Assembly: GCA_902765725.1 (NCBI GenBank) | Contig: CACXAT010000014.1 | Coordinates: 36,162-100,161 of the forward strand | Direction: 5' to 3' | DNA length: 64,000 nt | DNA from: an uncultured Lachnospiraceae bacterium | GTDB lineage: Bacteria; Bacillota; Clostridia; Lachnospirales; Lachnospiraceae | Shown: positions 1 to 6,821 of the stretch, piece after piece | Numbering within the stretch: position 1 is the stretch's first letter | Layout of the letters: every line of letters begins with the position of its first letter | The notes under the pieces: model-generated | Database searches by the model: none | Told to the model about the DNA's origin: nothing | The model's input: the letters and a program-made list of their open reading frames with translations, nothing else | Program-made: the position numbers and the translations under genes

Positions 1-1322
1 CCGAAAGCTGCGTCGAGCTTCTGCCCGTAGATTCCGTCGATGTTTCCGCAGTCATAGCCAAGGGCTGTCAGCATCTGCTGGATGGCGCGGACATCTTCGC
101 CGCGGCGGCCGCTCTCCAGGGTGGGCTGGGGTTCGATGGTCTCATGCTGTTCGAATCCGCAGTCCTTGCAGACACGTCTGCGCTCGCCGGCGGTAGTGCG
201 GGTCAGCTTCTGGATCGTTTCCCACGGGCCGAATTCATGCTCAAGCTTCTTCATGGTCTGGGGCCAGCAGATTCCATCCGCTTTCAGTCCCTGTGCTGTC
301 TGGAACGCGATCAGTGCCTTCTCGGTCCCGGCTCCGAACTTGCCGTCTACGCCAGTTGCATCCAGGTATTTCTGATCTGCCAGCAGCTGCTGCATCCTGT
401 AGACTGCTTCGCTGGCCATTCCGATGCGCAGTGTTCCTTCAGGGTCAAACTCTTCCTTCGCCTCGGTATGCTTGCAGACCTTGCAGACCTTCTGCCGTAC
501 GCCTGCGGAGTGGTCTGTGGCCTCGGTGATGATCTTGGTCTCATAGGTGTGGGGAAGCTTCTCGATGTCCTGGGTCTCCTTGTGGCCGCAGACGGTGCAG
601 ACAGCTTCCTTCTGTCCCTTCTTGGTGCAGGTTGCCTTTCTGGTCTCTTTCCACTGACCGTACTTGTGGGCAGTCTTCGGGATGACTTCTGTCTCTTCTG
701 CGCCGCAGATGCTGCAGGTGTGCTTTCTCTGGCCTTCCTCGGTGCAGGTTGCTTCTTTGGTGGTGGTCCAGCTTCCGAACTGGTGGGCATCTCCCTTCGG
801 GATGACTTCTGTCTGTACAGTTCCGCAGACGGAGCAGCTGCGGGAGCGCTCGCCGTCTTCTCTGCAGGTAGGCTCTTTGGTGGTGGTCCAGTCACTCCAG
901 CTGTGATCGCCCAGATCGCCAGTACGTTCTTCCGCGAGACCACACATGGAGCAGTGGCGCACTTCATATCTCGGAGAGGTGCAGTTTCCTTCCTGGACTA
1001 CTTCCCAGCCGCCCCAGTTATGCGGGCACAGGGACTGCGGGATGGTGTCGCTTGTCTCATCCGCGTCCACCCATGCGATCGTCTGGCCGTCTCCGGAGGG
1101 ATCATTTGCGAGTACGCCGTACCAGCCGCCTTCAGATTTTTCGATCAGGATCTCGTCGCAGGCATTGAAGGATCTCAGCACATTAGAGCTTTTGTCCTTC
1201 TCCTCATAGGCATTCACCGTCTGCCTTGCGGCGTAACGGATGCTGGCGGCATGCGCCATACAGGCCATTGCCAGTGTCATAATGAGCATAAGAGCTGTCA
1301 TCAGGAAACCTTTTTTGTTCAT
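1..1322 (-). CDS. Secreted cell-wall protein: SH3-like domain, CxxC repeats, peptidoglycan-binding domains (3' end cut)
   Basis: Reading leftward from ATG at 1322 gives 440 uninterrupted codons that run off the window, so the C-terminus is missing. An AGGAGG site (1331-1336) lies 8 bases before the start. Residues 1-26 form a signal peptide ending AHA. Residues 27-95 resemble a bacterial SH3 domain. Residues 100-290 carry units of about 40 residues, each with a lone Cys followed by a CxxC pair (C153/C163/C166, C193/C203/C206, C232/C242/C245), and an HxxGxW-like lead-in. Residues 296-362 are a peptidoglycan-binding (PG_binding_1) domain, and a second begins near residue 402. A third type of CxxC (C385) sits between the two. 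The role is probably a cell-wall-attached protein; an enzymatic domain could lie beyond the edge. The CxxC repeats may bind zinc or form disulfides, which the sequence alone cannot settle. Confidence 0.85.
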   Translation of the reverse strand, partial: MNKKGFLMTALMLIMTLAMACMAHAASIRYAARQTVNAYEEKDKSSNVLRSFNACDEILIEKSEGGWYGVLANDPSGDGQTIAWVDADETSDTIPQSLCPHNWGGWEVVQEGNCTSPRYEVRHCSMCGLAEERTGDLGDHSWSDWTTTKEPTCREDGERSRSCSVCGTVQTEVIPKGDAHQFGSWTTTKEATCTEEGQRKHTCSICGAEETEVIPKTAHKYGQWKETRKATCTKKGQKEAVCTVCGHKETQDIEKLPHTYETKIITEATDHSAGVRQKVCKVCKHTEAKEEFDPEGTLRIGMASEAVYRMQQLLADQKYLDATGVDGKFGAGTEKALIAFQTAQGLKADGICWPQTMKKLEHEFGPWETIQKLTRTTAGERRRVCKDCGFEQHETIEPQPTLESGRRGEDVRAIQQMLTALGYDCGNIDGIYGQKLDAAF

Positions 1323-1648
1323 AGTTCTTTCCTCCTTTGATCGTGTACCCTTTAAATAGTAAGAGATACAACTTTGCATTTATTATACTTTATTATGTGC
1401 CAATTTGCTATATAACGGCCGAATATTCAGTAAACAGGCCGATGCCCCGGCGGACCTGCCGATCCGTTTCCGGCTGTGCTGTTGATGATTTATCTTTTAT
1501 GACTGTATTCTACAGAAGCAATTGTCACAGAAGTGTCATTGTTTTTTCTGGATATGGAGGCTCTGCTGTTATAGAATGTTCTGTAAGCAGACCGGCGCAG
1601 GGGATTGCGGCGGTCCGGCAAATAGATATAGAAAATAAGGACGATACT
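1323..1648. other. Divergent intergenic region, 326 bp
   Basis: This is the space between the leftward cell-wall gene and the rightward CoA-transferase. It is AT-rich near 1365-1425, where the complement strand carries a TATAAT (1382-1387) suitable as a -10 box for the leftward gene, without a clear -35. The right half is more GC-rich and could be read in frame with the CoA-transferase, but the peptide has no family resemblance and the real start with its ribosome site lies at 1649. No hairpin terminator or riboswitch was recognised. Confidence 0.5.
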
Positions 1649-3160
1649 ATGTATGAATTAATGAGTGCGGATGAGGCAATCCGCCTGATCCGTGACGGGG
1701 ACTGTATCTGTGTCAATTCCTTCGTGGGGATCGAGAGTCCGGTGCAGCTGCATGAGGCGCTGTACCGCAGATACCAGAGGATGCAGTCACCGACCCATCT
1801 GACGATCGTGTCGAGCGCCGGCTTTGGTGTATGGGACGAAGAGCGCAACGCGGAAGGGTATATCCGTGACGGTGCTGTTGACCGCCTGATCTGCGGCCAT
1901 TTCGGGGCGATGCTGAGTACGAAGAAGCTGGTGCTGGAGGACCGGTTTGAGGCGTATAATCTTCCACTTGGATGCATATCTCACGCGATCCGCGCCCAGG
2001 CGGGGGGACTGCCGGGAGCGCTGTCTAAGGTCGGCCTGGATATCTTCGTGGATCCGCGCAGGGAAGGGCCGGGGATCAACCGGATCTCCATCGATGATTC
2101 CCTGGTGAAGTATGTGGAAGTGGACGGGGAGGAGTTCCTCTACTATAAGCTTCCGAAGATCACGGTCGCGCTCATCCGGGGAACTGCCGCAGACAGGAAG
2201 GGGAACATCTCCTTTGACGATATGTTCATGTCAGGGGACGCACTCTCGATCTGTCAGGCTGTAAAGGCCAATCACGGCAAGGTGATCGTCCAGGTGGACC
2301 GTCTTGTCGACACTCCCTCCAGGCCGCGTAATGCCATTATCCCGGGCTGTCTCGTGGATGCCATCGTGGTAGAGGAGCCGGAGGTTCGCAATGAAGCATA
2401 TACGGCACTCACCGGAAGCTTCGAGATTCCTTATGAGGAGTGGAGCACCTGGAATGAGAAGATCGACACGCTCTCGACCCAGACGGCCCGCAACAATTCG
2501 GCAGGCCATATCATCGGACGGCGGGCTGCGATGGAGCTGCGGGTGGATGATATCGTGAACATCGGCATCGGCATTCCGGAGATGGTATCCCGCCATGCCC
2601 GAAAGATCGGCATGCTGGATAACATCACCCTGACAGTAGAGTCGGGCGGCATCGGAGGCTTTCCTGTCTCCGGCGAGGCCTTCGGCGCCATGATCGGCGC
2701 AGCGTCGGTATATGACATGGCCAACCAGTTTGACCTCTATAACAATGGTGGTCTCGACATCTGCTTTATGGGAGCCCTGGAGGTGGATGCCGAGGGGAAC
2801 GTCAATGCCCACCGCGGCCCCGGGGCATTTTCCGGGATCGGAGGCTTTGCGAATATCACGGCAAAGACGCCGACGGTTGTATTCTGCCTGACCTTCAATA
2901 CCAAGGGGCTGGAGGTATCGAAGAAAAGGGATATCGTTACCATCAGCAGGGAAGGCTCGATCCCGAAGTTTGTGAAGAAGGTCGCAAGCGTCAGCTTCTC
3001 GGCAAAAAGGGCGATTGCCAACGGACAGAAGGTGCTGTATGTGACAGAGCGCTGCGTGTTCCGTCTGACACCGAAGGGACTCAAGCTGATCGAAGTCTAC
3101 CCGGGGGTGGATACACAGAAAGATATTATCGACAGGCTGCCCTTTGAGATTGAACTCTGA
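1649..3160 (+). CDS. Acyl-CoA:carboxylate CoA-transferase (acetate/propionate CoA-transferase family)
   Basis: The 503-residue protein matches the single-chain family I CoA-transferases (YdiF/propionate CoA-transferase type), which move CoA between an acyl-CoA and a free acid through a glutamyl-CoA intermediate. Two Rossmann-like halves are visible: the N-terminal half contains GTAADRKGNISFDD, and the C-terminal half contains NIGIGIPEMV followed by TVESGGIGGFPVSG, in which Glu331 is the expected catalytic residue. The open frame extends 104 codons upstream, but the start at 1649 is preferred because AAGGA precedes it by 8 bases and MYELMSADEAIRLI is the family N-terminus. A 106-bp gap with its own promoter separates it from the ligase operon. 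The acid substrate cannot be read from sequence; the neighbouring acyl-CoA ligase suggests shared acyl-CoA chemistry. Confidence 0.9.
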   Translation: MYELMSADEAIRLIRDGDCICVNSFVGIESPVQLHEALYRRYQRMQSPTHLTIVSSAGFGVWDEERNAEGYIRDGAVDRLICGHFGAMLSTKKLVLEDRFEAYNLPLGCISHAIRAQAGGLPGALSKVGLDIFVDPRREGPGINRISIDDSLVKYVEVDGEEFLYYKLPKITVALIRGTAADRKGNISFDDMFMSGDALSICQAVKANHGKVIVQVDRLVDTPSRPRNAIIPGCLVDAIVVEEPEVRNEAYTALTGSFEIPYEEWSTWNEKIDTLSTQTARNNSAGHIIGRRAAMELRVDDIVNIGIGIPEMVSRHARKIGMLDNITLTVESGGIGGFPVSGEAFGAMIGAASVYDMANQFDLYNNGGLDICFMGALEVDAEGNVNAHRGPGAFSGIGGFANITAKTPTVVFCLTFNTKGLEVSKKRDIVTISREGSIPKFVKKVASVSFSAKRAIANGQKVLYVTERCVFRLTPKGLKLIEVYPGVDTQKDIIDRLPFEIEL

Positions 3161-3172
3161 CGAAGTGTTTCA

Positions 3173-3201
3173 TTGCTATTAAAGTGAGAATAATATACAA
3201 T
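3173..3201 (+). promoter_or_regulatory. Candidate sigma-A promoter of the ligase/partner-switching operon
   Basis: TTGCTA (3173-3178) and TACAAT (3196-3201) are separated by 17 bp in the AT-rich gap between the CoA-transferase and the ligase. No terminator-like hairpin is seen in the gap, so read-through from the CoA-transferase is also possible. Confidence 0.5.
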
Positions 3202-3266
3202 AAACTGATAATAACGAGATTTTTCAGACATTCAGATTATGCACAGCGAGATGGGAGTGAGAAGAG

Positions 3267-5276
3267 ATGGATTTCGGGAAAAAACTGTTTTCACAGACGC
3301 TGATCAGAGGCGCGCAGGAGTATCCGGACAGACCGGCAGTCACCTGCCGTGATACGACGCTCACATACAGCCAGCTGAAGATGGCAGCGGACCGCTGCAC
3401 CGTCAAGCTTGTAAAAGCGGGCTTTGCCAGAGGGGATAAGGCGATCCTGTGGGGATTCAACGGGATCGAATGGATCGTGTCATTCTTCGGAATCGTTCAG
3501 GCAGGCGGAGTGGCTGCCCTGATGAATTACGGGCTGAAGTCTCAGAATGTAAGCGACCTGTCCAAGATGGTCGATGCCTCCTGGGGTATCATAGGGGGCA
3601 ACACGATCAGCATCGCGGACAAGGACGCCGCGGTGAAGGCGCTGGCAGAAGGCGGGATCCCGGTGCAGCACATCTTCCCGGCAACGGCCTTTGTCGGCCC
3701 GGACGCTTTCGCTCCGCTGACCGCGGAGGAGACAGCGCTTCTCGAAGAAGCCCTGACACGCTCCAATCCGGAGGACTCCCAGGTCATCATCTATACCACG
3801 GGAACGACCTCCATTCCGAAGGCCGTGCTTCAGTCCTCACGCTCCATCCTGAGCAACGCGGAAGGCGCGATGGAGATCCTGAAGAATGATATCGGCAGCT
3901 CGATCTGTCTGGCGCTGCCCATGTTCCACAGCTATGGACTGATGGTCGCTCACTGCTATCTGGCCATGGGACGGCATGTGCATATCACGCCGCTCCTGAA
4001 ACCGGATACGCTGATGGGCATGATCTATGAGCATCACATCACCGATATGTGCTCTGTCGGCGCGATTTACAGCATGCTGACCACCATGCCGGAATTCGAG
4101 CAGAAGCTGGCAGGCCAGCTCTCTATGTGCATCGTGGGCGGAGGCTTCACCACTCCGGTAGAGATGATGCGCTTTGAGAAGCTGCTGGGCGGCGGCAAGT
4201 TCCTGGTCGGATACGGGCAGACAGAGTGCTCGCCGGTCATCTCGGTAGAGTGCGGCGCAGACCCGCTGGAGAAGCGTGCTGTCTCCGTCGGACGCAGCCT
4301 TCCGAATCACGAGGTCCGCATCTGGAATGAAGGCACAGGGTTTGCCGAAACCGGTGAGATCGGCGAGATCGTAGTCAAGGGCCCCAGCCTTATGAACGGA
4401 TACTATGGACTGCCTCAGGAGATGCAGGCAATCGATCAGGACGGCTGGCTTCATACGGGTGACCTTGGACGCTTTGACGAGGACGGCATGCTGCAGTTCG
4501 CCGGCCGCATCAAGGATATCATCATCAAGAGCGGAGAAAACATCTCCCCGGTCGAGATCGAGAAGGCACTTCTGGAACAGCCCCAGATCCGTGAAGCGAA
4601 GGTCATGGGCGCGGCGCACCCGATCTGGAATGAGAGTGTGGAAGCCTGTGTGGTCCTGAAGACAGATCAGCTGGATGAGGACGATCTGCGGGCACGCCTG
4701 AAGCAGAAGATCGGTTCATTTAAAGTGCCGTCACACTTCTTCGTGTTCGACTCGTTCCCGTTAAATGAAAACGGGAAGCTGAACCAGCGCCTTCTGCATA
4801 AGCTCATGCTGGAGAGGCTGTATGAATCCAACCTGTCAGCGGCTCTGGACGAAGGCCTGCGCATCCTTGACCTGCGGGTACTCAACAGAAGCTACGTGAT
4901 CGTATCCTCCTGCTCCATGATCGAGCAGCTCGCAAGCCAGCTTGGCTTTGACGAGGAGAAGGCCGGGAAGATCCGCCTGAGCGTTGAAGAGATGTTGACC
5001 GACCGCATCGATAACGCATTTGAGGAAAATGGGATCATCCGCATGGAGGTCCTGCTCATGCCGGAGTGGCTGCGCCTGCGCTTTACCGATACGGGAAGAA
5101 AATACTCACTCGAGGCAGAGGACGCATCCTTCAGCGCCAAGATCATTCTTGCGAATGTGGATTCATATTCTTCCGGAGAGAATGAGAAGGGCGAAACGAT
5201 CTACAGCCTGGATTATGTATATGACGAAGGATTTGACGTCAAGGACTACCTGATGCGTTTTAAGGAAGGAAAATGA
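3267..5276 (+). CDS. AMP-forming acyl-CoA ligase fused to a C-terminal anti-sigma-like (HATPase) domain
   Basis: Residues 1-520 are an adenylate-forming ligase, which activates a carboxylic acid as acyl-AMP and then acyl-CoA. Core motifs are present: TTGTTSIPK near 177, GYGQTECSP near 315, HTGDLGRFDEDG near 395, GRIKDIIIKSGENISP near 413, and the catalytic Lys in NENGKLNQR near 504. About 140 residues follow that ligases normally lack. They read like the ATP-binding fold of RsbW/SpoIIAB anti-sigma kinases: an N-box-like VEEMLTDRIDNAF, a G1-like DTG, and a degenerate G2 region. The usual N-box Asn is Asp and the G2 glycines are missing, so kinase activity is doubtful. The gene overlaps the next by ATGA, starting a four-gene operon with STAS and SpoIIE genes. 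The fusion is seen directly; coupling of acyl activation to partner switching is inference. Confidence 0.88.
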   Translation: MDFGKKLFSQTLIRGAQEYPDRPAVTCRDTTLTYSQLKMAADRCTVKLVKAGFARGDKAILWGFNGIEWIVSFFGIVQAGGVAALMNYGLKSQNVSDLSKMVDASWGIIGGNTISIADKDAAVKALAEGGIPVQHIFPATAFVGPDAFAPLTAEETALLEEALTRSNPEDSQVIIYTTGTTSIPKAVLQSSRSILSNAEGAMEILKNDIGSSICLALPMFHSYGLMVAHCYLAMGRHVHITPLLKPDTLMGMIYEHHITDMCSVGAIYSMLTTMPEFEQKLAGQLSMCIVGGGFTTPVEMMRFEKLLGGGKFLVGYGQTECSPVISVECGADPLEKRAVSVGRSLPNHEVRIWNEGTGFAETGEIGEIVVKGPSLMNGYYGLPQEMQAIDQDGWLHTGDLGRFDEDGMLQFAGRIKDIIIKSGENISPVEIEKALLEQPQIREAKVMGAAHPIWNESVEACVVLKTDQLDEDDLRARLKQKIGSFKVPSHFFVFDSFPLNENGKLNQRLLHKLMLERLYESNLSAALDEGLRILDLRVLNRSYVIVSSCSMIEQLASQLGFDEEKAGKIRLSVEEMLTDRIDNAFEENGIIRMEVLLMPEWLRLRFTDTGRKYSLEAEDASFSAKIILANVDSYSSGENEKGETIYSLDYVYDEGFDVKDYLMRFKEGK

Positions 5277-6481
5277 AAAGCAGATTCTTTTCCACTGAAA
5301 AAGTGAATACCGGGCGGCAGCCGGAGCTTGATCTTCTGAAAGCTCTCTGCATTCTCGGGATGATCGTGATGCATGTGATCCTGGATCTTGAGGCGGGAGC
5401 GCCGGACGGGGATCAGGGCCAGATGTTTACAGAGCTCTTCGGAGCGGCCACCTTCATGATCTCCATGGGGATCGGGATGCGCTATACGCGGCATCAGTCT
5501 CCGGCATCCTACCTGATGCGGGGATTCGCCCTTCTGACCATCGGGCAGTTCCTGAACATCCTGAGAAATGCCGCGCCGAATCTGATCGCCTACTGGATCA
5601 CGGGGAAGCAGGTTTTCATCGCGAATGCGCTGCTCATCCTGCAGGCGGACATCCTGACCTTTGCTGGTCTGGCCTTCCTTCTGATGGCCGTATTCAAGAT
5701 GTGCCGTCTGAAGGGGAGCGTCGTTCTTGCGGCCGGCGTCCTGCTGAGTGTGCTCTCGATGGTATTCTGGAAGATGGCAGTTCCTCCGGGAAACTATCTG
5801 GCAAGCCAGCTGGCAGGGCTTTTTGTCCTGACGGATGCCGAATCCTATTTCCCGTTATTCAGTTACTTTATCTTTGTGGCATTCGGCTATTATATCGGCG
5901 GCTATTATCCGAGGGTCCGGGACAAGAATGGCCTCTCGAACCTGATCATGGCCATCTGCTTTCCCGCGACGCTGGTTTATTACTGGCTGCGGTTCGGCCT
6001 GAATCTGCTCCCCCTTCCCGTGGTCGGAACGGATCTGCAGTACAGCCTGAAGCCGACTCCGGACGCCATCATGACCTGTGTATTCTCACTGGGACTGATC
6101 GCGCTGCTCTATAAGGTCACAAGACTGACAGACGGGAAGCTGCCGAAGTTTATCATGCATCTGTCACGGTACATCAACAGTTATTACTGTCTGAGCTACA
6201 TGTTCATTCTCCCCCTGCAGACGATCCTCGTCGCAGTGAGGGGGGAGCTGATCGCGGGACTTGGATGGCTGATCGCCTACAGCCTGTTTGTGATCGCAGC
6301 CTGCTTTGTCCTGATCGAATTAAATGAGAGATACTGGCACATTCATTTTGCGACCCTCAGGGGAAGCAGGCTGATGATATTCACCGCTTCTGTGTGGATC
6401 CTGAGTGTGGTGATCTTTGCCTACGCGTACCCGAGGATTGAAGTGTTTGCAAATATATGGAATAATTACCTGCTGCCGTGA
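5273..6481 (+). CDS. Multi-pass membrane protein resembling HGSNAT/DUF1624-type acyltransferases
   Basis: The 402-residue protein has about ten hydrophobic segments. Its N-terminus, RQPELDLLKALCILGMIVMH, fits the signature (R/ELDxLKxxxIxxMxxxH) of membrane acyltransferases of the heparan-alpha-glucosaminide N-acetyltransferase/acyltransferase-3 type, in which a His near the first membrane helix is needed for acyl transfer. Those enzymes move acyl groups from cytoplasmic acyl-CoA to glycans or lipids outside the membrane. ATG overlaps the stop of the ligase (ATGA, 5273-5276), implying translational coupling. The context suggests it may use the acyl-CoA made by the ligase/CoA-transferase, but that is inference. 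It could also be a non-catalytic membrane sensor. Confidence 0.65.
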   Translation: MKSRFFSTEKVNTGRQPELDLLKALCILGMIVMHVILDLEAGAPDGDQGQMFTELFGAATFMISMGIGMRYTRHQSPASYLMRGFALLTIGQFLNILRNAAPNLIAYWITGKQVFIANALLILQADILTFAGLAFLLMAVFKMCRLKGSVVLAAGVLLSVLSMVFWKMAVPPGNYLASQLAGLFVLTDAESYFPLFSYFIFVAFGYYIGGYYPRVRDKNGLSNLIMAICFPATLVYYWLRFGLNLLPLPVVGTDLQYSLKPTPDAIMTCVFSLGLIALLYKVTRLTDGKLPKFIMHLSRYINSYYCLSYMFILPLQTILVAVRGELIAGLGWLIAYSLFVIAACFVLIELNERYWHIHFATLRGSRLMIFTASVWILSVVIFAYAYPRIEVFANIWNNYLLP

Positions 6482-6517
6482 CAGGGGCAGTGAAAACGGA
6501 GTAAGGAGGAAAATGTT

Positions 6518-6817
6518 ATGACGATTGAGCAGAAGAGGGACGGACAGAGTCTGACGATGGCGGTTAAGGGCCGTATTGATACGCTGACCGCTCCGGAGCT
6601 GAAAACACAGATCGAGGGAGCGCTGGACGGTGTCATGGATCTGGTCCTGGACTTTGCGGAGGTTGACTATATCTCCTCAGCCGGTCTTCGGACGCTTATG
6701 ACGGCACAGAACTGGATGGACGCCAGAGGCGGATCCATGGTCATCCGCAATGCTTCCGGGAATATTGTCGGAATCTTCAAGGTGACGGGCCTTGACAGCT
6801 TCCTTGCGCTGGAATGA
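6518..6817 (+). CDS. STAS-domain anti-sigma factor antagonist (SpoIIAA/RsbV-like)
   Basis: The 99-residue protein is a single STAS domain. The motif DYISSAGLRTL aligns with FMDSSGLGVI of SpoIIAA; Ser54 lies at the position phosphorylated in SpoIIAA (Ser58) and RsbV (Ser56). In that family the unphosphorylated form binds the anti-sigma kinase, and a SpoIIE-type phosphatase reactivates it. AAGGAGG precedes the ATG. The gene sits 5 bp before the SpoIIE-like gene and 36 bp after the membrane acyltransferase-like gene, so the antagonist and its likely phosphatase are made together. No sigma factor gene lies nearby, so the final target may be an enzyme or the fused ligase rather than sigma. Confidence 0.9.
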   Translation: MTIEQKRDGQSLTMAVKGRIDTLTAPELKTQIEGALDGVMDLVLDFAEVDYISSAGLRTLMTAQNWMDARGGSMVIRNASGNIVGIFKVTGLDSFLALE

Positions 6818-6821
6818 TCCT

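Noticed and set aside
450..1030. Regular CxxC repeats looked CRISPR-like at DNA level
   Set aside because: Spacing follows a protein repeat in frame, the repeats are divergent, and there are no identical repeats with unique spacers.
144..1340. Long open frame of 398 codons on the + strand
   Set aside because: It lies opposite the secreted CxxC protein, whose signal peptide, ribosome site and domains are clear on the - strand. The + product has no recognisable domain.
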